Positions 17,136 through 27,515 of a DNA stretch of 64,000 nucleotides are shown piece by piece (the first letter of the stretch is position 1; each line of letters opens with the position of its first letter). This stretch comes from Mycobacterium hubeiense (GTDB taxonomy: Bacteria; Actinomycetota; Actinomycetes; Mycobacteriales; Mycobacteriaceae). Below the pieces are notes generated by a model, which did not search any database, was not told where the DNA came from, and saw only the letters and a program-made list of their open reading frames with translations. A program made the position numbers and the translations under genes. The stretch lies in the NCBI RefSeq assembly GCF_002838065.1, contig NZ_PIZU01000008.1, positions 78,324 through 142,323 on the forward strand, written 5' to 3'.

Positions 17136-17200
17136 GCAATACGTGCCAAGGCTCAGGTGCTGACGTGACAGCTGTGGCGACCAGCCGGGCCGACCACCGC

Positions 17201-18079
17201 CTACTGCACCTTGGCTCCCGGCGCCCCTTCCTGCTCGATGGCCTCGGCCGCAAGCGGAGTCGGCGCGCGACGCGACCGGCGCATTCGCCGCTCCAGCCGG
17301 ACCGCGAGCGCCGACAGCGCGAAGTTGACGCTGATCATCAGCACCGCGATCACGATCAACGCGGGGATGTAGTTGCCGTACGACGAGCCCACCACCGTGC
17401 CCTGGCGCACCATTTCGACGAACGTGATCTGGTAGCCGATCGCGGTGTCCTTGAGCACAACCACCAACTGCGAGATCAGCACCGGCAGCATCGACGTAAC
17501 AGCCTGCGGCAGCAGGATCGACCGCATCGTCTGGCCCCACGTCAGACCAAGGGCCGACGCCGCCTCGGACTGCCCACGCGGCAGCGCGTTGACACCGGCT
17601 CGCACGATCTCGGCGATCACCGCGCCGTTGTACAGCGTCAAACCCGTGATGACGCCGGCCAACGCCAGATGCTTGGACGGAAATACGTCGTACAGCGCGT
17701 AAAAGAAGTACGCGAAGATCATCATGATCAGCACCGGCACGGCCCGGAAGAACTCTACGATCACCGAGCAGACCCAACGAATCGGTCCAATGTGTGACAT
17801 TCGGCCCACACCAAGCACGAATCCCAGCACCAGCGCCAGCACGATCGACACCGCCGCGGCGGTCAACGTGCCCTGCACACCGGGCAACACGTACGTCGTC
17901 CACAGATTCGACGTCAGGAACGGTTCCCACTTCGCAGCGGTGAGCTGCCCCTTCGAGTTCAGCCGCGAGTACACCACCCAGATCACCAGCGCGACGACTC
18001 CGGCCGTGACGACGTTGAACACCCGATTCCGGGCCCGTGCCCGCGGCCCGGGGGCGTCGAAGAGAACCGAACCGCTCAC
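17201..18079 (-). CDS. gluD: Glutamate-type amino acid ABC transporter permease (GluD-like)
   Basis: 292 residues, an inner-membrane permease of the His/Glu/Gln/Arg family. A long N-terminal cytoplasmic segment and first helix (VVTAGVVALVIWVVYSRL) precede the five-helix core. The EAA loop that docks on the ATPase is EAASALGLTWGQTMRSILLPQA. Its ATG overlaps the gluC stop by 4 bases. It is last in the leftward gluABCD operon. Gene names follow the corynebacterial glutamate importer; the amino acid actually carried is inferred. Confidence 0.88.
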   Translation of the reverse strand: MSGSVLFDAPGPRARARNRVFNVVTAGVVALVIWVVYSRLNSKGQLTAAKWEPFLTSNLWTTYVLPGVQGTLTAAAVSIVLALVLGFVLGVGRMSHIGPIRWVCSVIVEFFRAVPVLIMMIFAYFFYALYDVFPSKHLALAGVITGLTLYNGAVIAEIVRAGVNALPRGQSEAASALGLTWGQTMRSILLPQAVTSMLPVLISQLVVVLKDTAIGYQITFVEMVRQGTVVGSSYGNYIPALIVIAVLMISVNFALSALAVRLERRMRRSRRAPTPLAAEAIEQEGAPGAKVQ

Positions 18080-18756
18080 CGGGCCACCGCCAGTCGCTTA
18101 CCCAGCCATCCGAAGAACAACCCCGTCGGCAAGGTCAAAATGACGAAGCCGAGCGCGAAGATCGTTCCGGTCACCATCAGCGCCGCGGTGTCCTCGATGA
18201 TCTCCTTCATCAGCAGCGCCGCTTCCGCCACGCCGATTGCCGACGCGATGGTGGTGTTTTTCGTCAACGCGATCAGCACCGAGCCCAGCGGAATGATGAC
18301 CGAGCGAAAAGCCTGCGGCAGCAAGATGATTCGCAGGTTCTGGCTGAACGTCAAACCCAGCGACCGCGCCGCCTCGGCCTGGCCCAGCGGCACTGTGTTG
18401 ACCCCCGATCGCACCGTCTCGCACACGAATGCCGCGGTGTAGACCGTCAACCCCAGCGCCGCCAACCGAAAGTTGCTGTCCTCGATGGACGTCAGCGACT
18501 TCGGGTCGACCAGCGTGATACCCAGCGTCTGCGACAGCCCGAACGAACAGAACAGGATGATCAGCGTCAACGGGGTATTGCGCACCACATTGACGTAGCT
18601 CGTCCCGATCCAGTTGAGCATCGGCACCGGCGCCAGCCGCATCGCGGCCAGCGCCGTACCCAACACCAGAGCTCCGATCGCCGAGTAGACCGTCAGCTGG
18701 ATCGTCGTCCAGAACGCCGCGAAGATCTCATCGCGGTATTCGGTGAATATCTCCAC
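18076..18756 (-). CDS. gluC: Glutamate-type amino acid ABC transporter permease (GluC-like)
   Basis: 226 residues, the partner permease of GluD, with five predicted membrane helices. The EAA motif is EAARSLGLTFSQNLRIILLPQA, followed by RSVIIPLGSVLIALTKNTTIASAIGVAE. It lies 21 bases after gluB and overlaps gluD by 4 bases, so translation is coupled. The two permeases would form a heterodimer in the plasma membrane. Confidence 0.9.
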   Translation of the reverse strand: MEIFTEYRDEIFAAFWTTIQLTVYSAIGALVLGTALAAMRLAPVPMLNWIGTSYVNVVRNTPLTLIILFCSFGLSQTLGITLVDPKSLTSIEDSNFRLAALGLTVYTAAFVCETVRSGVNTVPLGQAEAARSLGLTFSQNLRIILLPQAFRSVIIPLGSVLIALTKNTTIASAIGVAEAALLMKEIIEDTAALMVTGTIFALGFVILTLPTGLFFGWLGKRLAVAR

Positions 18757-18777
18757 GGCCGGATCGAGCCCTCGGAA

Positions 18778-19590
18778 TCAGTAGCGATCGACCTGCGGCG
18801 GCGTCGGTGCGGTGATTCCGGCCGGGCCGAGGTTCTTGTCGAACGCTTCCTTCCAGGCGCCGCTGGACTCCATCTTCTCGATGGCGTCATTGATCTTGTT
18901 CCGCAGGTCGGTGTCGCCCTTCTTCAGGCCGATGCCGTACCGCTCCTCGGAGAACGGCTCGCCGACGAGCTTGAACGCGCCCGGAGTCTGCGCGGCATAG
19001 CCGGCGAGGATCGTCTCGTCGGTCGTCACCGCGTCGATCGCGCCGTTCTTCAGCGCCTCGACGCACGCCGAATATGTGTCGTACTGCTGCAACTGCACGC
19101 CCGGATACTCATCCTTGATGCGCTGCGCCGGAGTCGAACCCGTCACCGAGCACAATTTCTTGTTGTTCTGCAGCGATGCCGCGCCGGTGATGTCGGTGTT
19201 GTCGTTGCGCACCAGCAGGCTCTGCCCCGTGATCAGATACGGCCCGGCGAAGTCCACCTTCTCCTTACGCGCATCGGTGATGGAGTACGTCGCGGCGATG
19301 AACTTGACCTGATCGTTCTGGATCAGCGTCTCCCGCTGGCCCGACGGTGCTTCCTTCCACTCGATCTGGTCCTCGCTGTACCCAAGCTCGTTAGCCACGT
19401 ACTTCGCCACGTCGACGTCGAAACCGCTCAACGTGCCGTCGGGGTTCTTCAGGCCCAGACCCGGCTGGTCGAACTTGGTGCCGATGACGACTTTGTCGCC
19501 GCCGTCGCCGCCGCCACATGCGGTGGCAGCCAACGGAAGCGCAATGGCGAGCGCGACGGCACCTACGACGCGCTTGGAGATGGACGACAT
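18778..19590 (-). CDS. gluB: Amino acid ABC transporter substrate-binding lipoprotein (GluB-like)
   Basis: 270 residues. The signal peptide MSSISKRVVGAVALAIA ends in the lipobox LAATAC, with Cys25 as the lipidated residue. The mature domain is a type-2 periplasmic binding protein with the SBP_bac_3 pattern: TLSGFDVDVAKYVANELG, FAGPYLITGQSLLV, DEYPGVQL and TTDETILAGYA. It captures the substrate outside the membrane for GluCD. A good GAAAGGA ribosome site precedes the ATG. It lies between gluA and gluC. Confidence 0.92.
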   Translation of the reverse strand: MSSISKRVVGAVALAIALPLAATACGGGDGGDKVVIGTKFDQPGLGLKNPDGTLSGFDVDVAKYVANELGYSEDQIEWKEAPSGQRETLIQNDQVKFIAATYSITDARKEKVDFAGPYLITGQSLLVRNDNTDITGAASLQNNKKLCSVTGSTPAQRIKDEYPGVQLQQYDTYSACVEALKNGAIDAVTTDETILAGYAAQTPGAFKLVGEPFSEERYGIGLKKGDTDLRNKINDAIEKMESSGAWKEAFDKNLGPAGITAPTPPQVDRY

Positions 19591-19614
19591 GAGTTCGTTC
19601 CTTTCGCCGGGGCG

Positions 19615-20400
19615 TTAGTGATGGAGAATCTTGCTGAGGAAGTCTTTGGCGCGGTCGGTCTTGGGATTACCGAAGAACTCCGCGGGCTCGGCCGATTCGA
19701 CGATCGCGCCGCCGTCCATGAACACCACCCGATGCGCGGCGCCGCGCGCGAATCCCATCTCATGGGTCACGACCAGCATGGTCATCCCTTCGCGGGCCAG
19801 CGAGGTCATCACGTTGAGCACCTCGTTGATCATCTCGGGATCCAGGGCGCTGGTCGGCTCGTCGAACAGAATCACCTTCGGATCCATCGCCAGCGACCGC
19901 GCGATCGCCACCCGCTGCTGCTGACCACCCGAGAGCTGGGCCGGGTACTTGTCGGCCTGATTGGCCACCCCGACGCGCTCCAAAAGCGCCATCGCCCGTT
20001 CCCGTGCCTCGGCCTTGGACTTCTTGCGCACCTTCATCGGCGCCAGCGTGACGTTTTCCAGAATTGTCTTGTGCGCGAACAGGTTGAACGACTGGAACAC
20101 CATGCCGACATCGGAGCGCAGCTGGGCCAGTTTGCGGCCCTCCTCGGGTAGCACCTCGCCGTCAATCGCGATGGTGCCCGAGTCGATGGGCTCCAGCCGA
20201 TTGATGGTGCGGCACAACGTCGACTTCCCCGACCCCGACGGTCCGAGCACGACGATCACCTGCCCGCGATCAACCTCCAGATTGATGTCCTTGAGCACGT
20301 GCAGGTCACCAAAATGCTTGTTGACCCCCTGCATCGAGATCATCGGTACGTCCCGTGGAGTCGGATCCTTGACCTGCACGTCCGACCCGGTGGTCTCCAT
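19615..20400 (-). CDS. gluA: Amino acid ABC transporter ATPase (GluA-like)
   Basis: 261 residues. Walker [11 protein letters not shown]-loop FQSFNLF, signature [16 protein letters not shown], Walker [15 protein letters not shown] and the switch VTHEMG are all present. It powers the GluBCD importer. The ATG at 20398-20400 gives a 19-residue polar leader; a second in-frame start ([11 protein letters not shown], 20343) would begin exactly at the ABC domain and remains possible. First gene of the operon, divergent from miaB across 91 bases. Confidence 0.93.
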   Translation of the reverse strand: METTGSDVQVKDPTPRDVPMISMQGVNKHFGDLHVLKDINLEVDRGQVIVVLGPSGSGKSTLCRTINRLEPIDSGTIAIDGEVLPEEGRKLAQLRSDVGMVFQSFNLFAHKTILENVTLAPMKVRKKSKAEARERAMALLERVGVANQADKYPAQLSGGQQQRVAIARSLAMDPKVILFDEPTSALDPEMINEVLNVMTSLAREGMTMLVVTHEMGFARGAAHRVVFMDGGAIVESAEPAEFFGNPKTDRAKDFLSKILHH

Positions 20401-20491
20401 GGGTGCAGACCTTACCCAGGGAACGCAGACCTCGCCCGGAACTCGTCAATCCGCCCACCGGCGGCGAGTCGGCCGTCCGTACCATGGGTCC

Positions 20492-22012
20492 GTGACTTCG
20501 ATGGTGACGCGGGAGGCCGACGTGGCCCCAGCTGTGCGTGCGCGCACCTATCAAGTCCGTACCTACGGCTGTCAGATGAACGTGCACGACTCCGAGCGGC
20601 TGGCCGGACTGCTGGAGGCCGCCGGCTATCAGCGCGCCGAGGACGGTGCCGACGCCGACGTCGTGGTGTTCAACACCTGCGCGGTGCGGGAGAACGCCGA
20701 CAACAAGCTCTACGGCAATCTCAGCCACCTGGCGCCGCGCAAGCAGGCCGATCCGAATATGCAGATCGCCGTCGGCGGCTGCCTGGCCCAGAAGGACCGC
20801 GACGCGCTGTTGAAGAAGGCGCCGTGGGTGGATGTCGTCTTCGGCACCCACAACATCGGCTCGCTGCCGACCTTGCTGGATCGGGCCCGGCACAACAAAA
20901 CAGCCCAGGTCGAAATCAAAGAGGCGCTGCAGGAGTTCCCGTCCACGTTGCCCGCGGCCCGTGAATCCGCCTACGCCGCATGGGTTTCGATCTCTGTCGG
21001 TTGCAACAACACCTGCACGTTCTGCATCGTGCCCGCGCTGCGCGGCAAAGAGGTCGACCGCCGCCCCGGCGACATCCTGGCCGAAGTGCAATCGCTGGTC
21101 GGCCAAGGGGTGCTGGAAGTCACGCTGCTGGGCCAGAATGTCAACGCCTACGGCGTCTCGTTCGCCGACCCCGATTTGCCACGCGACCGCAGCGCGTTCG
21201 CGAAACTGCTCCGCGCTTGCGGTCGGATCGACGGACTCGAACGCGTGCGGTTCACCTCGCCGCACCCCGCCGAGTTCACCGATGACGTCATCGAGGCCAT
21301 GGCCGAGACGCCGAATGTCTGCCCGGCGCTGCACATGCCGTTGCAGTCGGGCTCTGACCGCATTTTGAAGGCCATGCGCCGGTCGTATCGGGCCGAGCGT
21401 TATCTGGGCATCCTCGAAAAGGTGCGCGACGCCATCCCGCACGCGGCCATCACCACCGACCTGATCGTCGGCTTCCCCGGTGAAACCGAGGACGACTTCG
21501 CGGCCACGCTGGATGTGGTCGAACGGGCGCGATTCGCCAGCGCGTTCACCTTTCAGTACTCCAAGCGGCCCGGCACTCCGGCAGCCGAGCTTCCCGACCA
21601 ACTGCCCAAAGCCGTTGTGCAGGAACGCTATCAACGGCTCATCGAGCTGCAGGAGCGAATCTCGCTGGAGGAGAACACCGCTCAGATCGGCCGAGCGGTC
21701 GAGTTGCTGGTCGCCACCGGCGAGGGCCGCAAGGACGCCAGCACCGCCCGGATGTCCGGACGCGCCCGCGACGGCCGCCTGGTGCACTTCACCCCGTCCG
21801 GGCTCGAGGTCCGCCCGGGCGACATCGTCACCACTGTTGTGACGGACGCGGCGCCGCATCACCTCATCGCCGACGGAGCCATCCTCGAACACCGGCGTAC
21901 CCGTGCCGGCGACGCGCACGCCGCCGGTGAGCGGCCGAAGACCGTCGGCCTGGGACTGCCCGCCATCGGGGCACCGCCGGCCGAACCGATCGTCACCGGA
22001 TGTGCGCGGTGA
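20492..22012 (+). CDS. miaB: tRNA-2-methylthio-N6-dimethylallyladenosine synthase MiaB
   Basis: 506 residues. The UPF0004 domain ligates one [4Fe-4S] cluster with C27 (YGCQMN), C63 (NTCAVREN) and C97 (GGCLAQ). The radical-SAM cluster cysteines are C171, C175 and C178 (GCNNTCTFC). A C-terminal TRAM domain ([12 protein letters not shown] to [10 protein letters not shown]) binds tRNA. It methylthiolates i6A37 made by MiaA, encoded downstream here. The GTG at 20492 is chosen; an ATG three codons later is nearly as good. Confidence 0.96.
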   Translation: MTSMVTREADVAPAVRARTYQVRTYGCQMNVHDSERLAGLLEAAGYQRAEDGADADVVVFNTCAVRENADNKLYGNLSHLAPRKQADPNMQIAVGGCLAQKDRDALLKKAPWVDVVFGTHNIGSLPTLLDRARHNKTAQVEIKEALQEFPSTLPAARESAYAAWVSISVGCNNTCTFCIVPALRGKEVDRRPGDILAEVQSLVGQGVLEVTLLGQNVNAYGVSFADPDLPRDRSAFAKLLRACGRIDGLERVRFTSPHPAEFTDDVIEAMAETPNVCPALHMPLQSGSDRILKAMRRSYRAERYLGILEKVRDAIPHAAITTDLIVGFPGETEDDFAATLDVVERARFASAFTFQYSKRPGTPAAELPDQLPKAVVQERYQRLIELQERISLEENTAQIGRAVELLVATGEGRKDASTARMSGRARDGRLVHFTPSGLEVRPGDIVTTVVTDAAPHHLIADGAILEHRRTRAGDAHAAGERPKTVGLGLPAIGAPPAEPIVTGCAR

Positions 22013-22605
22013 CCGGGGCTGACAACAACCGCTTCGACGAGTTCAAGGACGACATCGAGTCCGTCGAACGCAAGGTTGCCGGCGACATCGACCCCGGCCC
22101 ACGGGCGTTGGTCGTCGCCACCCTGGTGTTCGTGGTGTTGCTCTCGCTCGTGCTGCCGCATACGGGCGGCGCCAAGGGCTTTGACGTGCTCGTCGGCGAC
22201 GACGCCGCGATCCGCGACGGGGTTTCGCTGCCGTCACGCGTATTCACTTGGCTGGTGTTGATTTTCAGTGTCGGTTTCTCGACGCTGGCGCTGCTGACCC
22301 GGCGCTGGGCACTGGCCTGGGTCGCGCTCGCAGGTTCGGCGGTGGCCAGCGCGCTGGGAATGCTGGCGGTGTGGTCACGTCAGACCGCGCCCGAACCGCA
22401 TCCCGGGCCGGGTGTGGGCCTGATCATCGGCTGGATTGCGGTGATTCTGTTGACATTCCACTGGGCGCGTGTGGTGTGGTCGCGCACGGCCGTGCAGCTT
22501 GCCGCCGAGGAGCAGCGCCGCCGGGCGGTCGCCGAACGTCAGCAGAAGGGGCTGTTGGACGGGTTCGACGAAACCGACAAGCCTGACAAGCGCGACGAAC
22601 CCTAG
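22000..22605 (+). CDS. Conserved membrane protein (Rv2732c-like)
   Basis: 201 residues with about four hydrophobic segments ([73 protein letters not shown]). The N-terminus is acidic and the C-terminal tail is charged and rich in Lys, Arg and Asp. No enzymatic motif is visible. The same gene follows miaB in M. tuberculosis. The ATG overlaps miaB by 13 bases; a GTG at 22009 is an alternative start. It is convergent with the DUF349 gene and overlaps it by 4 bases. Function unknown. Confidence 0.82.
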   Translation: MCAVTGADNNRFDEFKDDIESVERKVAGDIDPGPRALVVATLVFVVLLSLVLPHTGGAKGFDVLVGDDAAIRDGVSLPSRVFTWLVLIFSVGFSTLALLTRRWALAWVALAGSAVASALGMLAVWSRQTAPEPHPGPGVGLIIGWIAVILLTFHWARVVWSRTAVQLAAEEQRRRAVAERQQKGLLDGFDETDKPDKRDEP

Positions 22606-23954
22606 CGCTTCTTGGCCACGGCCTCAGCCGCCGCGTCGGCCCACTGCCGCCACTGTTCGGCGTTCGCCCGCGCCTCCTCGGCATCCTTCGTGCGCCCGGC
22701 CGCCGCGGCCTTCTCGGCCTGACGCTCGAATTGCTCTGCCCGAACACGGAATTGGTCGGCACGCGCTTGGGCCTCGGGATCCACCCCGTGCGTCGGCGCG
22801 TCACGAATCTTCTTCTCGATCGCACGAAGCCGCCGCTCCAATTCGGCGCCGCGCTCGCGGGGCACCTTGCCGATCGCATCCCAGCGCTCACCGATCGCGC
22901 GCAGCGCCGCCCGCGCGGAGTCCAGGTCCGAGGTGTCGATCTTCTCCGCTTCGGCGAGCAGCTTTTCCTTCGCTTCGGCGTTCGCCTTGAATTCTGCATC
23001 CCGTTCGGCGCTGGCCGCGTTGCGTGCGCTGAAAAACGTGTCCTGGGCCGCCTTGAACCGCTGCCACAGCGCGTCGTCGACGTCCTTGGCCGCGCGGCCC
23101 GCCGCCTTCCACTCGTTGAGCAGTTCGCGGAATGCGGCGCTGGTGGGCCCCCAGTCAGTGGAATTGGCCAATTCTTCGGCGCGCTCGCACAGGGCCTCTT
23201 TGGCCTGCTTGGCACCGGCCCGCTCGCGGTCGAGCTCGGCGAAATGCGAGCCCCGGCGGCGGTTGAACGTCTCCCTCGCCGCCGAGTACCGCTTCCACAG
23301 CGCGTCATCCGTTTTGCGGTCCAACCCCGTGATCGTCCGCCACTCATCAAGGATCTCGCGCAGCCGGTCGCCGGCGGCCTTCCACTGCGTGGAATTGGCG
23401 GCCAGCTCTTCAGCCTCGGCCGCGAGCGCTTCCTTGCGCGCGGTTTGCGCCGCCCGGTGTTCCTCCCGCTTGGCCTTCTCGGCCTGGGCGGCCTCGTCGG
23501 CATGTTCGACGATGGTCGCCAGCCGGGCCGCGAGCGCATCGACATCGCCGAGCACGTGCGCCGTCGGCAAGCTTTCGGCCAACGCCGCCGCCGCGGACTT
23601 GATCTTGCGGGCGTCACCGGTGCCGGAGCTCAGCCGTCGCTCCAACAACGCGACCTCGGTGTGCAGATCATCGAAGCGGCGGCCGAAATGCTCGAACGCG
23701 GCCTCGGGATCGCCGGCCTGCCAGGAGCCGATGGTCCGCTCGCCCGACGAGGTGATCAGCCAGACGGTGCCGTCGGGGTCGACCCGGCCAAAGCGGTGGG
23801 GATCGCTGGTCGGCGGTGCGGCGATCGTCGCCGCCGGCTTACCGGGGCGGGGGACGGGCCGTGGCGGGCCGGGCCGGGGAGCGGGTTTGCGAGCTTGAGC
23901 CGATTCCTGTGTTGCCTCCGGCTGGGGCTGCACACCCTGCTCACTGCTCGTCAT
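22602..23954 (-). CDS. DUF349-repeat protein (Rv2731-like)
   Basis: 450 residues. A Pro/Ala-rich leader is followed by four DUF349-type helical repeats with the recurring pattern W...(A)...R..LLxEWK..GR..K..DD.LW.R(F/Y)...(D/E)TF (for example [20 protein letters not shown] and [20 protein letters not shown]). The rest is charged coiled coil ending in an Ala/Lys-rich helix. No signal peptide or catalytic motif is seen. The gene has the same neighbours in M. tuberculosis. DUF349 proteins are of unknown biochemical role. Confidence 0.88.
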   Translation of the reverse strand: MTSSEQGVQPQPEATQESAQARKPAPRPGPPRPVPRPGKPAATIAAPPTSDPHRFGRVDPDGTVWLITSSGERTIGSWQAGDPEAAFEHFGRRFDDLHTEVALLERRLSSGTGDARKIKSAAAALAESLPTAHVLGDVDALAARLATIVEHADEAAQAEKAKREEHRAAQTARKEALAAEAEELAANSTQWKAAGDRLREILDEWRTITGLDRKTDDALWKRYSAARETFNRRRGSHFAELDRERAGAKQAKEALCERAEELANSTDWGPTSAAFRELLNEWKAAGRAAKDVDDALWQRFKAAQDTFFSARNAASAERDAEFKANAEAKEKLLAEAEKIDTSDLDSARAALRAIGERWDAIGKVPRERGAELERRLRAIEKKIRDAPTHGVDPEAQARADQFRVRAEQFERQAEKAAAAGRTKDAEEARANAEQWRQWADAAAEAVAKKR

Positions 23955-24096
23955 ATCCGATCCTCATACCCTCCGCGCGGTATACCCGCGCACCTGCCGC
24001 GCGACGCGGCGCCCAATAGAACGCTATTGAAGCAGGTCGCCGGTCGGCCCGCGCACGCCTTTAGGCTCATGGGTCGACAAACACCGGAGGTCGTCC

Positions 24097-24981
24097 ATGG
24101 CGAAGGCGGATATCGCCGCCCTGCTCGCCCTCGGCGCTGCCTTCTTCATCGCGATCGGCGACGTCATCCACCAGCGCTCCGCGCATGAGGTGACCGAGGA
24201 GCCCGTCGGCCACTTTGGCCTGTTCACCCGGTTACTGCGGGACCGACGGTGGTGGCTGGGCAGCCTCGTCGCCGCGGCTGGTTTCGCGCTGCAGGCGGCG
24301 GCGCTCGGCCTCGGTTCGGTGCTGTTGGTGCAGGCGCTGCTGGTCACCTCGCTGCTGTTCGCGCTGCCGATCAACGCGCGGCTGACGCATCGGCGGGTGA
24401 CGCGGTGGGAATGGCTGTGGGCGGCGCTGCTGGCAGGTGCCGTCGCGGTCATCGTCGTCGTCGGCAATCCGACGGCCGGGCACGCCCGCGCCTCGCTGGA
24501 GACCTGGACGCTGGTCATCGCGGTGCTCGGACCCGCGCTGGTGTTGTGCGTGCTAGGAGCGCAGCTGTCGTCGGGACCGGTCAGCGCGGTGCTGCTGGCA
24601 TTGGTGTCCGGCGCGCTGTGGGGCGTGTTCGCCGTCCTCACCAAGGGCGTGGTGGATCGACTCGACTTCGGTAGTTGGGCTGGACTCTGGGCGCTTTTGC
24701 ACACGCCGGAGCTCTACGTGTGGGCGGCGGTGGCGATCGCGGGCACGGTATGGCAGCAGTCGTCGTTTCGGGCCGGCGCGCTGACCGCGTCGCTGCCCAC
24801 GATGACGGTCGCGGAGCCGGTGGTCGCGTCAGTACTGGGGATCGTTGTCCTCGGCGAGACGCTGCGGCCCGGCGATGCGGGCTGGCTGACGCTGATTGTC
24901 GCCGTCGTGGCGATGGTGGTTGCGACGGCGGCGCTGGCCCGCAGTGAAGCTCGGGCCACCACTAGCGTGGTGTCGTGTTGA
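24097..24981 (+). CDS. DMT/EamA-type multi-helix membrane transporter (Rv2729c-like)
   Basis: 294 residues with nine to ten predicted transmembrane helices and few loops, rich in Ala, Val and Leu. The C-terminal half has the EamA-type pattern TVWQQSSFRAGALTASLP followed by TMTVAEPVVASVLGIVVLGE, as in DMT transporters. Substrate unknown. The ATG follows GGAGGTCG. The stop overlaps the next gene by 7 bases, making it the first gene of a run leading to miaA, dapF and hflX. Confidence 0.83.
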   Translation: MAKADIAALLALGAAFFIAIGDVIHQRSAHEVTEEPVGHFGLFTRLLRDRRWWLGSLVAAAGFALQAAALGLGSVLLVQALLVTSLLFALPINARLTHRRVTRWEWLWAALLAGAVAVIVVVGNPTAGHARASLETWTLVIAVLGPALVLCVLGAQLSSGPVSAVLLALVSGALWGVFAVLTKGVVDRLDFGSWAGLWALLHTPELYVWAAVAIAGTVWQQSSFRAGALTASLPTMTVAEPVVASVLGIVVLGETLRPGDAGWLTLIVAVVAMVVATAALARSEARATTSVVSC

Positions 24982-25655
24982 GCGCCATCGCGATTGTCCC
25001 GTCGGCACCCGTCATGGTCCCCGAGCTGGCTGGTGCCGCGGCTGCGGAACTCGTTGACTTGCGCGACGCGGTGTTCAGCGCAGCGGCTTCGTTACCCCTG
25101 CGGTGGGTGGCCGTCGGGGTCGGGTACGCCGACGCGGTGATCGGGCCGGACGGCGCCGGGACGTTCGCCGGGTACGGCGTCGACCTGCGCGTGACATTGT
25201 CGCCCGATCGCGGTTCCGTGTCCGATCTGCCGTTGTGCGCATTGATCGCCGGCTGGATCCGTGGGAGGGCTCGGCCGGAGGCGCGCGTCGAGGTGCGGGT
25301 GTACGCCGACGACCACGGACCCGACGCCGCGCTGGCCCGCGGCCGGGCGCTGCGCACCGAGATCGACGAGGCGGGCGATCCCGTCGGCGTGCTTGTCGTC
25401 GCCGACGGCGCGCACACGCTCACCCCGTCCGCCCCCGGCGGCTACGACCCGGCGTCCATTCCGGTCCAGCAAGCCCTTGACGACGCACTCGCCCGTGGCG
25501 ACGCTGCGGCGTTGACCCGGCTGCCCGACGGCGTCGTCGGCCGAGTCGCGTACCAGGTGTTGGCTGGGTTGACCGAGCCGCCGCGATCGGCCAAAGAGCT
25601 CTACCGCGGCGCGCCCTACGGCGTCGGCTACTGGGCGGGCGTCTGGACGCCATGA
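24975..25655 (+). CDS. Class III extradiol dioxygenase-like conserved protein (Rv2728c-like)
   Basis: 226 residues. The opening [15 protein letters not shown] resembles the LigB/extradiol dioxygenase subunit B fold, and [22 protein letters not shown] resembles its active-site strand. A full set of iron ligands is not evident, so catalysis is uncertain. The GTG at 24975 overlaps the preceding gene by 7 bases and the stop overlaps miaA as ATGA, so all three are translationally coupled. Function unknown. Confidence 0.8.
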   Translation: MLSAIAIVPSAPVMVPELAGAAAAELVDLRDAVFSAAASLPLRWVAVGVGYADAVIGPDGAGTFAGYGVDLRVTLSPDRGSVSDLPLCALIAGWIRGRARPEARVEVRVYADDHGPDAALARGRALRTEIDEAGDPVGVLVVADGAHTLTPSAPGGYDPASIPVQQALDDALARGDAAALTRLPDGVVGRVAYQVLAGLTEPPRSAKELYRGAPYGVGYWAGVWTP

Positions 25656-26557
25656 GACCGATCGCGATCATCGGCCCGACCGGCACCGGGAAGTCGGCGT
25701 TGGCGCTCGAAGTGGCCGAACGGGTCGGCGGTGAGATCGTGAACGCCGACGCGATGCAGCAGTACCGCGGCATGGACATCGGCACCGCGAAGCTGACCGT
25801 CGCCGAACGTCGCGGCATCCCGCACCACCAGCTCGACGTGCTTGACGTCACCGAAACCGCCACCGTCGCGCGCTATCAGCAGGCCGCCGCGGCGGACGTC
25901 GAGGCCATCGCGGCCCGCGGCGCGGTGCCCATCGTGGTGGGCGGGTCGATGCTGTATATCCAGTCGCTGCTTGACGAATGGTCGTTCCCGGCCACCGACC
26001 CCGCGGTGCGGGCGAAATGGGAACAGCGGCTCGCCGAGGTCGGGGTCGCCGCGTTGCATGCCGAGCTGGCTCAGGTCGACGCCGACGCGGCGGCCTCGAT
26101 CCTACCCACCGACGGCCGGCGCATCGTGCGGGCATTGGAGGTGGTGGAGCTGACGGGTAAGCCGTTCGCGGCGTCGGCGCCGAAGATCGGAAAGCCCCGC
26201 TGGGATACGGCGATCATCGGATTGGATTGGGACACAGCGGTTCTCGACGAGCGGCTGGCGCAGCGGACGGACAATATGTTCGCCGACGGGCTGGTCGACG
26301 AGGTGCGCGGACTGCTGGGCCGCGGCCTGCGTGACGGCGTGACCGCGTCGCGGGCGCTGGGCTACGCGCAGGTGATCGCCGACCTCGACAGCGGCGGCGA
26401 CGGTACGGCCGCGCGGGAGCCGACGTTCATCGGCACCCGCCGCTACGTGCGGCGGCAGCGGTCGTGGTTCCGCCGCGACCACCGCATCCACTGGCTCGAC
26501 GGCGCCGCGACGGACAACGTCGACGCCGCATTGAAGGCGTGGCGACACGTATCCTGA
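25652..26557 (+). CDS. miaA: tRNA dimethylallyltransferase MiaA
   Basis: 301 residues. P-loop GPTGTGKS (8-15), [15 protein letters not shown] (tRNA A37 and metal site), [22 protein letters not shown] and [16 protein letters not shown] are hallmarks. It transfers a dimethylallyl group to A37 of UNN-reading tRNAs, which MiaB then methylthiolates. It overlaps the preceding gene as ATGA and lies 4 bases before dapF. Confidence 0.97.
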   Translation: MRPIAIIGPTGTGKSALALEVAERVGGEIVNADAMQQYRGMDIGTAKLTVAERRGIPHHQLDVLDVTETATVARYQQAAAADVEAIAARGAVPIVVGGSMLYIQSLLDEWSFPATDPAVRAKWEQRLAEVGVAALHAELAQVDADAAASILPTDGRRIVRALEVVELTGKPFAASAPKIGKPRWDTAIIGLDWDTAVLDERLAQRTDNMFADGLVDEVRGLLGRGLRDGVTASRALGYAQVIADLDSGGDGTAAREPTFIGTRRYVRRQRSWFRRDHRIHWLDGAATDNVDAALKAWRHVS

Positions 26558-26561
26558 AACC

Positions 26562-27470
26562 GTGCAATTCGCCAAGGGGCACGGCACGGAGAACGACTTC
26601 GTGCTGCTGCCCGACCTGCAAGCGCGGCTGTCGCTGACGCCGGCCGCCGTGGCCGCGTTGTGCGACCGCCGACAGGGACTGGGCGCCGACGGCGTGCTGC
26701 GGGTGACCCGAGCCGGGGCAGCGTTGGCGGCCGGGGTGTTTGACCGGCTCCCCGAAGGCGTCTCGGACGGCGACTGGTACATGGACTACCGCAACGCCGA
26801 CGGTTCGATCGCGCAGATGTGCGGCAACGGCGTCCGGGTGTTCGCCCACTACCTGCGTGCCGCCGGACTGGAGACACGCGACGAGTTCGTCGTCGGCTCG
26901 CTGGCCGGGCCGCGGCCGGTGGTGCTGCACGAGTGGGACGCGACGACGGCCGTCGTCACCGTCGAAATGGGCAAGACCAACCAACTCGGCACGGGTGAGG
27001 CGATCGTCGGCGGCCGGCCGTTCGCCGGAATGGCGATCGATGTGGGCAACCCGCATCTGGCCTGCGTGGATCCCGACTTGACGCCCGACGAGCTGGCCGC
27101 CCTGGACGTCGCGGCGCCGGTGTCGTTCGACCGGGAGCAGTTCCCGGAAGGCGTCAACATCGAGGTGCTGACGGCGCCGCTGCCCATTCCCCGGTCGCTT
27201 CGCTCCAGCCCGCCGGTGGACGGCGCGGTGTCGATGCGGGTACACGAACGAGGTGTCGGCGAAACCCGATCCTGTGGCACCGGAACCGTGGCCGCGGCCG
27301 CGGCGGCGTTGGCGTTCAGCGGCACGTCGACGGGCACGCTGCAGGTGCGTGTCCCCGGCGGTGAGGTCACCGTCACGATCACCGATGCCAGCAGCTACCT
27401 GCGCGGACCGTCCGTCCTGGTGGCGCGCGGTGAGTTGTCCGAGGAATGGTGGCGGTCCCATCAGCGTTAA
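26562..27470 (+). CDS. dapF: Diaminopimelate epimerase DapF
   Basis: 302 residues. The two catalytic cysteines are C87 ([16 protein letters not shown]) and C238 ([16 protein letters not shown]). It converts LL- to meso-diaminopimelate for peptidoglycan and lysine. The substrate-binding segments MDYRNADG and VGNPH are intact. The start is GTG at 26562, 4 bases after miaA. A perfect inverted repeat follows the stop, before hflX. Confidence 0.97.
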   Translation: MQFAKGHGTENDFVLLPDLQARLSLTPAAVAALCDRRQGLGADGVLRVTRAGAALAAGVFDRLPEGVSDGDWYMDYRNADGSIAQMCGNGVRVFAHYLRAAGLETRDEFVVGSLAGPRPVVLHEWDATTAVVTVEMGKTNQLGTGEAIVGGRPFAGMAIDVGNPHLACVDPDLTPDELAALDVAAPVSFDREQFPEGVNIEVLTAPLPIPRSLRSSPPVDGAVSMRVHERGVGETRSCGTGTVAAAAAALAFSGTSTGTLQVRVPGGEVTVTITDASSYLRGPSVLVARGELSEEWWRSHQR

Positions 27471-27476
27471 TTCGGG

Positions 27477-27500
27477 TGCACGACCGAGTGCCGTCGTGCA
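27477..27500. terminator. Perfect inverted repeat between dapF and hflX
   Basis: TGCACGAC, an 8-base spacer CGAGTGCC, then GTCGTGCA. The 8-base arms are perfect and the repeat fills the 45-base gap after the dapF stop. It could be a terminator or attenuator hairpin, or an operator for hflX. There is no T tract. Confidence 0.5.
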
Positions 27501-27515
27501 AATCTGTTACCGCAT

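Noticed and set aside
18037..20151. A 704-codon open frame on the plus strand
   Set aside because: It is antisense to gluABCD, is rich in Arg, His and Gln, and has no recognisable domain. High-GC third-position bias creates such shadows; gluABCD have full family motifs.
20306..21919. A 537-codon open frame opposite miaB
   Set aside because: Antisense to a gene with all three UPF0004 and three radical-SAM cysteines; no domain is visible in the opposite frame.
22424..24188. Long frames on both strands overlapping the DUF349 gene
   Set aside because: The Arg/Pro-rich frame and the plus-strand frames have no domain, while the minus frame at 22602-23954 shows regular DUF349 repeats.
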